64,000 nt of DNA from Streptomyces albiflavescens. GTDB taxonomy: Bacteria; Actinomycetota; Actinomycetes; Streptomycetales; Streptomycetaceae. The stretch is from contig NZ_BMMM01000009.1 in assembly GCF_014645835.1 (NCBI RefSeq), positions 177,943 to 241,942 on the forward strand. The letters are read 5' to 3'. The notes beneath the pieces are model-generated. The model was not told the origin of the DNA, ran no database searches, and saw nothing but the letters and a program-made list of their open reading frames with translations. This document shows positions 8,421-16,874 of the stretch, one piece after another (the stretch's first letter is position 1; every line of letters begins with the position of its first letter). The position numbers and the translations under genes are program-made.

Positions 8421-9317
8421 ATGGATGTGACGTTGCGGCAGCTCGGTGTGTTCGTGGCGATCGCCGAACATGAAGGGTTCGGTGCTGCGGCTGCCGCGCT
8501 CGGCATGAGCCAGTCCTCGGTGTCGCACTCGCTCGCCGCACTGGAGCGCACGGTGCAGGGCGAACTCGTACACCGCGCCGCTCCGGTCCGGCCGACGCCG
8601 CTGGGCGACGTACTGCTGCCGCACGCCCGCGCCACCCTCTCCGCCGCCCGCGGCTTCACCGCCGCCGCGACGGCGCACCACAGCGCCGCGGCCGCCGGGT
8701 CGATCGGGCTGGCGGTCCCGCCGACGGCCGCGCGCGGGCTGCTGCCCGGACTGCTGCGGCTGTGGCACGAGCAGTTGCCCCACGTCGAGATCACACTGTT
8801 CGAGGGCCTCGACGAGGAGGTCGAGGAGTGGCTGGAGAGCGGCACGGTCGACGCGGCGATCCTCATCGACCCGGACCCGCTGCCCCGTGGCGCGCTGCAC
8901 CTGGCGACCGACGCCTACGAGGCGGTGGTGCGCAGCGACCATCCGCTGGCGGGGGAGAAGTCCATCGAGCTGGCAGACCTGCTGGAGGACCCGCTGCTGG
9001 CCACCACCTCCGGCTGCGAGACCCAGGTCAAACACCTGCACTCCCTGGCCGGCCTGCCCTACCGGCCCACCCAGCGCATCCGCGAACTCACCACGCTGCT
9101 GTGCATGGTGGAGGCAGGTCTGGGCGTCGCCATCGTCCCGTCCCTCGCGGCGAGCATGCTGTCCGACACCCTCACCCTCATCCCGCTGCGGCCGCGCCTG
9201 GAGCGCCGACTGGTCCTGACCGGCCCGACCGGCCGCCCCTGGCACCCGAACGTCACGGCCGTCCGCGACCTGTCCGATAAGCGCGGCGCCGACACATCCG
9301 CACCTGCGCAGGGTTGA
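8421..9317 (+). CDS. LysR-family transcriptional regulator
   Basis: The 298-residue protein has an N-terminal winged helix-turn-helix (residues 1-60; LGVFVAIAEHEGFGAAAAAL, then MSQSSVSHSLAALE). A periplasmic-binding-like effector domain with two lobes follows (IGLAVPPTAARGLLPGLLR, and the return strand GLGVAIVPSLAASML). ATG 8421 is taken rather than the in-frame start at 8409 because it places the HTH at the usual distance. A 19-bp motif just upstream recurs before the next gene, so autoregulation plus control of the aldo/keto reductase is likely. The effector is unknown. Confidence 0.92.
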   Translation: MDVTLRQLGVFVAIAEHEGFGAAAAALGMSQSSVSHSLAALERTVQGELVHRAAPVRPTPLGDVLLPHARATLSAARGFTAAATAHHSAAAAGSIGLAVPPTAARGLLPGLLRLWHEQLPHVEITLFEGLDEEVEEWLESGTVDAAILIDPDPLPRGALHLATDAYEAVVRSDHPLAGEKSIELADLLEDPLLATTSGCETQVKHLHSLAGLPYRPTQRIRELTTLLCMVEAGLGVAIVPSLAASMLSDTLTLIPLRPRLERRLVLTGPTGRPWHPNVTAVRDLSDKRGADTSAPAQG

Positions 9318-9448
9318 TGCCGGCCTCAGGCCGCCCCTGGCGCCCGGCCGCCCCTGGTATCCGAATACGGCCGTGCTGCCGCCCGATGCCCACACTCCTC
9401 CGGGTGAGCATCATCGGGGAGCCGGAGGAAGCCGCCGCCAGGGCCAGG

Positions 9449-9467
9449 CCCATCGATTTTCTGCATC
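9449..9467. promoter_or_regulatory. Shared 19-bp motif, copy 2, inverted (candidate LysR operator)
   Basis: CCCATCGATTTTCTGCATC is the reverse complement of GATGCAGAAAATCGATGGG and pairs with the copy at 8377-8395 (two mismatches). It is 128 bp ahead of the aldo/keto reductase start, in the only long non-coding gap of the cluster (9318-9594). Confidence 0.5.
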
Positions 9468-9594
9468 ACCCGATGGCGATGATTCATTTGACTCATGTCG
9501 GTGGCGCTGGACAGGCTGAAAGCGGCACGAGGGCACAGCCGGGGGCGGTGCATCAGATCGGCCCCCCAACCCTCCATCGACAGAAGGGCGCACC

Positions 9595-10575
9595 ATGTCC
9601 ATCAGCTACCGTCAGCTCGGCAGCTCCGGTCTGACCGTTTCCACCGTGGGGCTCGGCTGCAGCAACCTCGGCAGGCCGAACACCGCCAGCGCCACCCAAG
9701 ACGGCAGCACCGCCGTGGTGAGGGCCGCTCTGGACGCCGGCATCACTTTCTTCGACGTCGCCGACACCTATGGCACGCCCCCGGGACTGAGCGAACAGCT
9801 CCTCGGGGAGGCGCTGAAGGGCCACCGCGACGACGTCGTGGTCGCCACCAAGTTCGGCATGGACGCCGAGGGAGCCAACGGCCGTGACTTCGGAGTCCGG
9901 GGCTCGCGGCGTTACATCACCCGTGCCGTCGAGGAGTCGCTGCGTCGGCTGGGCACGGACCGGATCGACCTGTACCAGTTCCACACCCCCGACCCGGTCA
10001 CGCCGATCGAGGAAACCCTGGCCGCGCTCGACGCCCTGGTGCAGCAGGGCAAGGTGCTCTACATCGGCCACTCCAACTTCGCCGGATGGCAGATCGCCCA
10101 GGCCGAGTACCTCGCACGCCAGCTCGGCACCACCCGCTTCATCGCGTCGCAGAACCACTACAACCTGCTCGACCGCCGTGCCGAGCTCGAAGTCCTGCCC
10201 GCCGCCAGGGAGTTCGGCCTGGGCGTCCTGCCCTACTACCCGCTCGCCAGCGGGCTCCTGACCGGCAAGTACTCCTCCGGCAAGGCCCCCGAAGGAGCAC
10301 GCCTGACGCACTTCCGCCAGGACGACCTCGACAACGCCGACCTGGACCAGCTCGCGGCCTTCGGCGACTTCGCCGCGAAGCGGGACCTCGACGAGGTCCA
10401 GGTCGCCTTCTCCTGGCTCGCCTCCCGCCCCACCGTCGCCTCGGTCATCGCCGGCGCCACCCGACCCGAGCAGGTGACCCAGAACGCCGCCGCCGTCGGA
10501 TACGAGTTCAGCGCGGACGACCGCGCCGAGCTGGACGAGATCTTTCCCCCGCTGCCGCCCATCGCGCTCTTCTGA
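9595..10575 (+). CDS. Aldo/keto reductase
   Basis: A 326-residue TIM-barrel NADPH oxidoreductase. The catalytic tetrad can be placed: Asp and Tyr in FFDVADTYG, Lys in VVVATKFG and His in DLYQFHTPDP. The C-terminal cofactor signature PTVASVIAGATRPEQVTQN is also present. An AGAAGG sequence precedes ATG 9595. The protein resembles members acting on sugar aldehydes or keto compounds, but the substrate cannot be read from sequence. The upstream gap carries a motif shared with the lysR promoter. Confidence 0.93.
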   Translation: MSISYRQLGSSGLTVSTVGLGCSNLGRPNTASATQDGSTAVVRAALDAGITFFDVADTYGTPPGLSEQLLGEALKGHRDDVVVATKFGMDAEGANGRDFGVRGSRRYITRAVEESLRRLGTDRIDLYQFHTPDPVTPIEETLAALDALVQQGKVLYIGHSNFAGWQIAQAEYLARQLGTTRFIASQNHYNLLDRRAELEVLPAAREFGLGVLPYYPLASGLLTGKYSSGKAPEGARLTHFRQDDLDNADLDQLAAFGDFAAKRDLDEVQVAFSWLASRPTVASVIAGATRPEQVTQNAAAVGYEFSADDRAELDEIFPPLPPIALF

Positions 10576-10664
10576 CCAGTCAGACAAGGAACGGACATTC
10601 CACGGGTCTTGGCGAGGCACAGGTCTTCTCACGGCCCTTGAGGCCACCGAGGCCCGCGCCCTCC

Positions 10665-10723
10665 TTATGCCCCCGACCCTTATGCCCCCGACCCTTATGC
10701 CCCCGACCCTTATGCCCCGGACA
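10665..10723. repeat. 15-bp tandem repeat at the end of the thioesterase gene
   Basis: The unit TTATGCCCCCGACCC is repeated three times exactly (10665-10679, 10680-10694, 10695-10709), and a fourth partial copy covers the stop codon of the minus-strand thioesterase gene (10710-10712). Each unit read on the minus strand contains a TAA, so repeat number does not change the protein. Confidence 0.85.
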
Positions 10724-11516
10724 GGGGTCGGACCGTGAGGATCTGCTGGGCGTGTCCGACCGGGCCGTCGACGTCGTGCAGGACCGTGCTGGTGAGGCCC
10801 TGTCCGGAGGGGCCGAAGGTGACCGTGGTGTCCAGTCCCGTCCAGGTGCCTCGTGCTTGGCGGTGGAGGTGGACGGTCAGGTCGACGTTGGGGAACATCC
10901 ACTCGGTGGGCGGCTGCCGGACGGCGATGCCGTTGGCGGTGTCGACCAGGGTGAGATACGACGCGAGCGGGCTGACCGGAACGCCGGCGACCAGATCCAG
11001 TGGGGTGGAGACCCAGGCGGTCGTACGGCCCGGCCGGGGCGGTGCGACCGGGCGGACGTCCAGGGAGGCGATGTAGCCGCCGGGCCAGACGTCGGACATC
11101 GGCCACGAGGCGAGTGACTCCGGCGGGGTGAGGCGGTCTTCCGCGCCGCCCGCGACCGCGGTGGTGTCGACGGCGGACAGGAACCAGGCGCGGGCCCGGA
11201 CGACCGGGCGGTCGGCGATCCGCACGACCGCTTCGAGAAGCTCGATGGTCCGTCCGGGGCGGACGGTCTCCACCTCGATCTCGCACTCGTCCAGGGCGAG
11301 GCGGCCGAGGATGTCGTAGCTGATCCGGGAGAGAACCAGGCCGTCGTCCGGCCGGGCGGCCCTGTGGCGGTCGATGGCGTGGACGACGAGCCCGCCCAGC
11401 GGACTGAAGTGCTGCTCGTCCGGGTCCCAGGCCCCGCTCGCGTGCGGCGTCGGCTTGTAGCGGTGGTCGTCGATGGGTTCGAAGTAACCGCCCCGGGGTG
11501 CGGTGGAGCTGGGCAA
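10710..11516 (-). CDS. Acyl-CoA thioesterase, double-hotdog type
   Basis: The 268-residue protein fits the thioesterase-like superfamily (4HBT_3 / TesB-type double hotdog). Its N-terminal half holds the GGLVVHAIDR helix and ILGRLALDECEIEVETVRPG strand, and its C-terminal half holds WMFPNVDLTVHLHRQARGTW and a final GHAQQILTVRPL strand. Such proteins hydrolyse acyl-CoA esters; many actinobacterial members are uncharacterised. It stands alone on the minus strand and faces the aldo/keto reductase gene, with a short tandem repeat filling the convergent gap. Confidence 0.82.
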   Translation of the reverse strand: MPSSTAPRGGYFEPIDDHRYKPTPHASGAWDPDEQHFSPLGGLVVHAIDRHRAARPDDGLVLSRISYDILGRLALDECEIEVETVRPGRTIELLEAVVRIADRPVVRARAWFLSAVDTTAVAGGAEDRLTPPESLASWPMSDVWPGGYIASLDVRPVAPPRPGRTTAWVSTPLDLVAGVPVSPLASYLTLVDTANGIAVRQPPTEWMFPNVDLTVHLHRQARGTWTGLDTTVTFGPSGQGLTSTVLHDVDGPVGHAQQILTVRPLSGA

Positions 11517-11659
11517 GGGTCGTTTCTCCTTCGGTGCAGGGGGCTTCGAGGGGGGGGAGCCGGAGCCGTCGTCACGTCAGCTGGTCAAGACGCTACCGAC
11601 ATCCGATCGTCTCGCTGGGTGAGAAAGTGCACAGTGCAATTACTGCGTCGGTAGGCGGG

Positions 11660-11989
11660 TCAGGCGCAGGCGTTGAGCAGCACGACGTACACGGCCGTCC
11701 CTGCGCCGACGCTGAGGATGGTGCGGCGGCCGAAGGCCAGGTGGACGCCGACCGTGACGGCCACGGCGAGCAGCGCGTACCAGGTGCCGTGCGCGTCGGC
11801 CGTGATGGTGCCGTGCAGCGCGGTCACGGCGAGGATGGCGAGGATGCCGACCGGCATCCACACCGCCAGCCGCTGCACGATCGCCGAGCCGCGCAGTCGG
11901 CCCAGCACGGCGAAGGGGACGGCGCGCAGGGCGAGCGTGATGCTGAAGACGATCGCCAGTACGGCGATGAGATACGCGGTGCTAGGCAT
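11660..11989 (-). CDS. azlD: AzlD-family branched-chain amino acid exporter, small subunit
   Basis: This 109-residue membrane protein has about four hydrophobic helices (YLIAVLAIVFSITLALRAVPF, VQRLAVWMPVGILAILAVTAL, WYALLAVAVTVGVHLAF, VGAGTAVYVVLLNA). It is the usual small partner of AzlC in export of branched-chain amino acids and analogues. Its ATG at 11989 overlaps the end of azlC by eight bases, so the two subunits are translationally coupled. Regulation by the divergent Lrp-type protein is expected from the order of genes. Confidence 0.9.
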   Translation of the reverse strand: MPSTAYLIAVLAIVFSITLALRAVPFAVLGRLRGSAIVQRLAVWMPVGILAILAVTALHGTITADAHGTWYALLAVAVTVGVHLAFGRRTILSVGAGTAVYVVLLNACA

Positions 11990-12755
11990 GCGCGGCCTCC
12001 TGGCTGGTGCGGCGGGCGGTGACGGCGTGGCGCACCAGGAGCAGGCCGACGAACAGCAGCAGCGCGGTGAACATGGCCATGCCCGGGGTGAGGACGAGCG
12101 CGACGGTGACGCTCCCACCCGCGAGCAGCAGGGACGGAAGCTCCTTGCGGGAGCGGAACGCGTCCAGGGTGAGCACGGTGAACAGGGCGCACAGGGCGAA
12201 CTCCAGGCCCTTGATCGGTGCGGGCAGGGCAGCGCCCAGGGCGACGCCGACCAGTCCGCCGCCGACCCAGTACGTCTCGCAGGCGATCTGCATGGCCAGC
12301 AGCCGGGGCGCCGAGCGCTCGTGCTCGGGCAGGGAGGCGTTGACGGCGTACGCCTCGTCGATCATTGCGTAGACGGCGTAGGCCTTGGCCACCGGGTGCT
12401 TGACCAGGTGGAGCGGGAAGGAGAAGGCGTAGAAGACATGCCGGAAATTGACCACGAGCACGGTCAGGGCGACCGCGGCGAGCGGTGTGACGGTCGCCAT
12501 CATGCCCACAAGCAGCAGTTCCAGGGAGCCGGCGAACGCGGCCAGGGACAGGGCGGGGGTGAGCCACCAGGGCAGTCCGGCCTGGATGATCAGCAGGCCG
12601 AGGGCTATGCCCAGGGGGAAGATGCCGAGGCCCGCGGAGAAGGAGTCGCGGACGCCTTCGGCCAGCTGCGTCCGGCGGGTCGTCGGCGCCGGTGCGGCCG
12701 AGCGGGTGAGTACGTCTTGTTGCACGGGTCCATCGTCTCGTAGAAGCCGTGACAT
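11982..12755 (-). CDS. azlC: AzlC-family branched-chain amino acid exporter, large subunit
   Basis: A 257-residue protein with about seven hydrophobic helices. The family motif DSFSAGLGIFPLGIALGLL lies near residue 37, and the conserved VNFRHVFYAFSFPLHL segment is central, as in AzlC proteins. ATG 12755 gives a 30-residue polar N-terminus; GTG at about 12723 is an alternative start. The gene is divergent from an Lrp/AsnC regulator with only 50 bp between, the standard arrangement for Lrp-controlled amino acid export. Confidence 0.92.
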   Translation of the reverse strand: MSRLLRDDGPVQQDVLTRSAAPAPTTRRTQLAEGVRDSFSAGLGIFPLGIALGLLIIQAGLPWWLTPALSLAAFAGSLELLLVGMMATVTPLAAVALTVLVVNFRHVFYAFSFPLHLVKHPVAKAYAVYAMIDEAYAVNASLPEHERSAPRLLAMQIACETYWVGGGLVGVALGAALPAPIKGLEFALCALFTVLTLDAFRSRKELPSLLLAGGSVTVALVLTPGMAMFTALLLFVGLLLVRHAVTARRTSQEAAHA

Positions 12756-12760
12756 GTGGT

Positions 12761-12801
12761 TGCGAATATTGCTCTGACTGGCTGCTGGCGTGCAATATTC
12801 T
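12761..12801. promoter_or_regulatory. Paired AATATT sites in the azlC/lrp divergent promoter
   Basis: TGCGAATATTGC and TGCAATATTCTC place two AATATT palindromes at 12765-12770 and 12794-12799, 29 bp apart. AT-rich palindromes spaced about three helical turns apart fit the Lrp/AsnC binding mode. Assignment is inference from position. Confidence 0.55.
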
Positions 12802-12805
12802 CACT

Positions 12806-13246
12806 ATGGATGCCATCGACAAGGCAATTATTGGCGAGCTGGAGCGGGACGGTCGGCTGACCAACGTGGAGCTGGCGCAGCGGGTCGGGCTGACCACAGG
12901 GCCGTGTCTGCGCCGGGTCCAGCGGCTGGAGGCCGAGGGCGTCATCCGGGGCTACCGGGCCGTGATCGACCCTGCCTCCGTGGGCCGTTCCTTCGAGGTC
13001 CTGATCGACCTCAGTCTCGAGACGCAGGACGCGGAGACGGTCGAGCGCTTCGAGGGGACCCTGGCGCAGGCCGAGGAAGTGCTGGAGCTGCGGAGGCTGT
13101 TCGGCAGCCCCGACTACTTCGTACGCGTGGCCGTCGCCGATCTGCCCGCCTACGAGACCTTTCTCAGCAGGCGGGTCATGACCATCCCCCGGATCAAGAA
13201 CGTCACCTCGCACTTCACGATGAAGACTGTCAAGCCGGGCCCGTAG
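12806..13246 (+). CDS. Lrp/AsnC-family transcriptional regulator
   Basis: A 146-residue protein with an N-terminal winged HTH (MDAIDKAIIGELERDGRLTN, then LAQRVGLTTGPCLRRVQRLE) and a C-terminal RAM/AsnC ligand-binding domain (VLELRRLFGSPDYFVRVAVADLPAY). ATG 12806 is preferred over the upstream in-frame start at 12749 because the HTH begins directly after it, as in the family. It most likely represses or activates azlCD and itself in response to an amino acid, through the AATATT pair between the genes. Confidence 0.93.
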   Translation: MDAIDKAIIGELERDGRLTNVELAQRVGLTTGPCLRRVQRLEAEGVIRGYRAVIDPASVGRSFEVLIDLSLETQDAETVERFEGTLAQAEEVLELRRLFGSPDYFVRVAVADLPAYETFLSRRVMTIPRIKNVTSHFTMKTVKPGP

Positions 13247-13284
13247 GGGAGGACGGGACCGGCTCGACGGCCGTCATGATGTGG

Positions 13285-13978
13285 TCAGTCGTTGGTGAGG
13301 ACCACCTTCAGCGCGCCGGTCTCGGCGCTGCGCGTGAACACGTCGTAGCCGTGCATGGTCTCGCTCAACGGCAGTCGGTGGCTGATGAGCCGGGGCGGCG
13401 GTGCGTTCGACGACGACGATGTTGCGCGGGGAGAACAGCCTGGCGGTGACGGTCGCGGACAGGCCCACCGGTCCGGCCCCGACGATGACGACGGTGTCGC
13501 CCGGTCGCACCCCGCCGTTGAGGACGCCGACCTCGTAGCCGGTGGCGAGGATGTCGGTGAGGAACAGCACCTGTTCGTCGGTGAGGGCGTCGGGGATCTT
13601 GTAGACGGAGTTGCGGGCGAAGGGGATGCGGGCGTACTCCGCCTGGACGCCGTCGATGGCGTGGCCGAGGGCCCAACCGCCGTTCACGCACTGGCCGTAC
13701 ATGCCGGTCGTGCAGAACCGGCAGTAGCCGCAGGCGCTGACGCAGGCGGCGAGGATCCGGTCGCCCGGCCGTACGTTCGTCACCGACGAGCCGACCTCCT
13801 CCACCACCCCGGTGGCCTCGTGGCCGAGGACGGTGCCCGGCTTCACCGTCGGTACACCGCCCTTGATGATGTGCGAGTCGGTACCGCAGATCGTGGTGTG
13901 GGTGACGCGCATGAGGAGGTCGGTGTTCTCGGTCGGCGGTGGGTCCGCGCGCGGCCGCCATCGGATGTGTGGATCCAC
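13285..13978 (-). pseudogene. Zinc-dependent alcohol dehydrogenase with deletions
   Basis: The minus-strand frame contains the catalytic zinc segment VTHTTICGTDSHI, the GHE motif GTVLGHEATGVVEEVG, the structural-zinc cysteines CVSACGYCRFCTTGMYGQC, and the start of the Rossmann fold (GDTVVIVGAGPVGLSATVTA). After RNIVVVERT, near 13400, the sense moves to another frame reading LISHRLPLSETMHGYDVF and ends in the TGA at 13285-13287, the normal C-terminus of this family. About a third of the protein between these blocks is missing, and the N-terminal strand is also abnormal. The enzyme cannot be functional. Both joints could be small repeats-mediated deletions. Confidence 0.82.
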
Positions 13979-14034
13979 AGCGATCCCTCACTAGCATGGG
14001 TGGCAGCACAGCTCAGTCATACGAGGAGGCACCG

Positions 14035-15846
14035 ATGGCGTTGTCCCCGATCTCCGCCCCGCCGGATCTCCTGCGCTGGATGAGCGCCATCGACGAACTC
14101 GCCATCGCCGTGAATCAGCAGCGGGACCTGCCCGGCCTGCTCCAGCAGATCGCCCGCACGGCCTGCGAGTTGCTCGGCTATGAGAGCGCGGCCGTGCTGC
14201 TGGTGGACGACGAGCGCACGGCCTTGCGGATCGAGGGCTCCTGGGGCCTGAGCGACGGCTACCTGCGACTGGTGAACGAGGAGTCGCCGCTGCTGCTGGC
14301 GCCGTCGGACACCTTCGTCGGCAGCCCGTCCCGGGGCGCCTTTGTCGACAGCGCGCCCGTCATCGTCGAGGACATCTCCCGCGACCCCTCCTACGGCCCG
14401 TGGGCCAAGGCGGCCCAGGAGCACGGCCACCGCTCCATGGCATCCGTCCCGCTGCGCAACCAGGGCGAGACCGTCGGCACCCTGAACGTCTACGGCAGTG
14501 ATCCGCGCCGACTCGGACCCGGCGGCCTGGAACTGCTCCAGGTCCTCGCCAGTCACGCGGGTATCGCCCTGGAGACCGGCGCGCAGTTGGAGCGCGACCG
14601 CCGCCGGGTACGGGAACTCAGTTCCCTGAACGAGCTGCTGCGGCAGCACGCAGCCATCCACGACCGGTTCATCGGCGTCGCCCGGCGCGGTGGCGGCGTC
14701 ACCGACATCGCCACCGCGCTGGCCGAGATTACGGACCGGGCCGTCGCCGTCCAGGACGTCTCCGGACAGACCCTTGCCGCAGTGCCGCGCGCCGGGGTGT
14801 CGGTCCGGCCGCCCGACTGGCTGTCACGGCCCGAGCAGTGCGGCGGCGACTCACTGCCCGACCTCCTCGTGCACGCCACCCCGGTACTGTCCTCCGAGTC
14901 CTTCCCCGGCCTCCTCGCCGGTCCGGTCCGGGTCGGCGCGGAGACGCTCGGCGTGCTCTGGCTGGCAGGAGACAGCACGGACGACGACCTCCACCTGCGT
15001 GCCGTCGAACAGGCCGCCGTGGTCCTCGGCCTGGAGATGCTGCGCCGCCGGGCCGTCACCGACGCCCAGTGGCAGCTCAGGGGCGACCTGGTCGCGGAAC
15101 TGGCGGGCGGGACGCTCGCCGACCCCGAGGCGGTTGTCGCGCGCGCCGATCGGCTCGGCAGCGACCTGCGGCTGCCCCAGCGCGTCCTCGCCGTGCGCCA
15201 CGAAGAGGCCGAACAAGCCGGAGAGTCCGGCACCGCCCAGCTCCTGCGCCTGGTCCAGTCCCTGGTCCTCGCCCGTCCCCGGCCCAGACCGCTGCTCGCC
15301 CTCCGTGACGGCGCCATCGTGGTCGTCGCACCGGCGGCCCACCCGCAGGGCGTGGAGGAGTTCGCCCGGCACATCCGGACTGTCGCCGCCCAGGCCATGG
15401 AGGGAGGCGTGCGCGTCGCCGTCAGCGAGACGTGCCCGACGCCCGACCAGCTGCCCGGCGCCTTCCGCCTGGCCCTCGGACTGCTCCGGCTCGTCCCGTA
15501 TGCCCCTGACGAAGACGTCCTCACGGTCACCTCGGCGGGCATGATCGGCATGCTGCTCGCGGACGTCGACCCCCAGCGCATGGGCGTCCTCGCCGAACGC
15601 TGGATCGGCCCCCTGCGCGACTACGACCGCCGCCGCGCCACCGACCTCGTCACCACACTGCGCAGCTACCTCGACCACGACCTGAACACCAACGCCACCG
15701 CCGAGGCCCTCTTCATCCACCCCAACACGGTCGGTCTGCGCGTCAAACGCATCGAGAGCCTGCTCGGGGTCTCCCTCACCAGCGTCGGCGATCTCACCAC
15801 CCTGCGCGCGGCGCTCGCCATCGACGACATCACCCGCAGCGTCTGA
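14035..15846 (+). CDS. GAF-domain PucR/CdaR-type transcriptional regulator
   Basis: The 603-residue protein has an N-terminal GAF sensor domain (about 30-180; LLGYESAAVLLVDDERTALR, SMASVPLRNQGETVGTLNVY) and a middle region. At the C-terminus is the PucR-type helix-turn-helix (about 535-590; LRSYLDHDLNTNATAEALFI, HPNTVGLRVKRIESLLG). Proteins of this build sense small molecules and switch catabolic genes. ATG 14035 follows GAGGAGG at 14023-14029. It is divergent from the broken alcohol dehydrogenase, which may have been its target; the downstream cupin is another candidate. Confidence 0.9.
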   Translation: MALSPISAPPDLLRWMSAIDELAIAVNQQRDLPGLLQQIARTACELLGYESAAVLLVDDERTALRIEGSWGLSDGYLRLVNEESPLLLAPSDTFVGSPSRGAFVDSAPVIVEDISRDPSYGPWAKAAQEHGHRSMASVPLRNQGETVGTLNVYGSDPRRLGPGGLELLQVLASHAGIALETGAQLERDRRRVRELSSLNELLRQHAAIHDRFIGVARRGGGVTDIATALAEITDRAVAVQDVSGQTLAAVPRAGVSVRPPDWLSRPEQCGGDSLPDLLVHATPVLSSESFPGLLAGPVRVGAETLGVLWLAGDSTDDDLHLRAVEQAAVVLGLEMLRRRAVTDAQWQLRGDLVAELAGGTLADPEAVVARADRLGSDLRLPQRVLAVRHEEAEQAGESGTAQLLRLVQSLVLARPRPRPLLALRDGAIVVVAPAAHPQGVEEFARHIRTVAAQAMEGGVRVAVSETCPTPDQLPGAFRLALGLLRLVPYAPDEDVLTVTSAGMIGMLLADVDPQRMGVLAERWIGPLRDYDRRRATDLVTTLRSYLDHDLNTNATAEALFIHPNTVGLRVKRIESLLGVSLTSVGDLTTLRAALAIDDITRSV

Positions 15847-15955
15847 CCTGTTTCAAGAACCAGCATCTGCGGCAAAGAGTGTGCGGCGGCACAGCTCGCC
15901 TCCGGCACTGTGACCTCGAGCATGTCCTCACCCAGCAACGACGCGGGGAGGACCC

Positions 15956-16201
15956 ATGGACGACCCACGCGGCCACGGCGTGGCTACCCCGGCACCCGAA
16001 CCGAAACCCGCACCAGGCACCACCACTCCGTCCGCCGGCGCAACGCTGCTGATCGTGGCAGCACTGTCGTCGGCCACCTGGTGGCTCTTCATCGACCCCC
16101 GACGGGGAGTCCTGGACGTCTACGGCAACCCGGCGAACGCGGTGATCTTCTGGACCCTCTTCGCCATCGTCTGCCTGGGGGGAGAGAGTCCTGGCCGCTG
16201 A
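15956..16201 (+). CDS. Small hypothetical membrane protein
   Basis: An 81-residue frame with a Pro/Thr-rich N-terminus and two hydrophobic segments (ATLLIVAALSSATWWLFI and NAVIFWTLFAIVCLGG). The protein stops abruptly after the second segment, which suggests truncation of a longer membrane protein. GGGGAGGACC precedes the ATG. It precedes a cupin gene by 66 bp and could share its transcript. No family is recognised. Confidence 0.5.
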   Translation: MDDPRGHGVATPAPEPKPAPGTTTPSAGATLLIVAALSSATWWLFIDPRRGVLDVYGNPANAVIFWTLFAIVCLGGESPGR

Positions 16202-16267
16202 CCCGCACAGACCGCCAATCCTGAACGCGCACCGACCGCACATCCTGAATCCGGAGAACGCAAACCC

Positions 16268-16714
16268 ATGGCCGACACCCACTCCGACCCCCAGATCCGG
16301 GTCGTGCACCACGACCAGCTCGACGGCAACACCCCGCAGACCCCGGGACTGATCCGCGAGGTCGCCTTCGACGGCCGCAATCCCGGCGCGGCTCACCTTT
16401 CCGCCTTCCGCAGCACCGTACGGCCCGGCGCGGCGACCGGCGCCCACCACCACGGCGACCAGGAGACCGTCCTGTACGTGATCAGCGGCACCGCCCGCTA
16501 CCGCTGGGGCGACAAGCTGGAGAACGTCGCCGAAGCCGGACCCGGCGACTTCGTGTTCATCCCGGCGCACGTCGTCCACCAGGAGATCAACGCCTCTCCG
16601 GAGTTCGAGACGGTCTGGGCCGTCGTCCGCTCCGGCGTCGACCCCGTCGTCGTCAACCTCCCCGAACTCGACGAGTACGCCGAGCCCGCGGCCGTGCACT
16701 ACACCCACCCGTGA
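16268..16714 (+). CDS. Cupin-domain protein
   Basis: A 148-residue single-domain cupin. Motif 1 is readable as GAHHHGDQETVLYVISGTARY, with the three-histidine/one-glutamate metal set, and motif 2 as GDFVFIPAHVVHQEINAS. It should form the small beta barrel that binds a divalent metal. Catalytic or merely binding function cannot be decided. It lies after a PucR-type regulator and a truncated membrane protein, and it is intact, unlike the cupin remnant at 6.1 kb. Confidence 0.88.
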   Translation: MADTHSDPQIRVVHHDQLDGNTPQTPGLIREVAFDGRNPGAAHLSAFRSTVRPGAATGAHHHGDQETVLYVISGTARYRWGDKLENVAEAGPGDFVFIPAHVVHQEINASPEFETVWAVVRSGVDPVVVNLPELDEYAEPAAVHYTHP

Positions 16715-16849
16715 CAGACCCGTCAAGGGTTCACGAGCGGCTCCGACAGTGTCGGTTTCTGGAGCGGCGCCGCCGGTGTCGGCCCTCAGGTTTGCCGGAC
16801 GCGGGCCGTGCCGAATGCCGCCGGCAGGCGCACATGCCCCATGCCGGAG

Positions 16850-16861
16850 CGAACGTGTTCG
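16850..16861. promoter_or_regulatory. Inverted repeat CGAAC-N2-GTTCG before the TetR gene
   Basis: CGAACGTGTTCG has 5-bp perfect arms and ends 13 bp before the GTG start of the TetR-family gene, a position typical for an autoregulatory operator. Binding is inferred. Confidence 0.55.
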
Positions 16862-16874
16862 TTACGGTGGGCTC

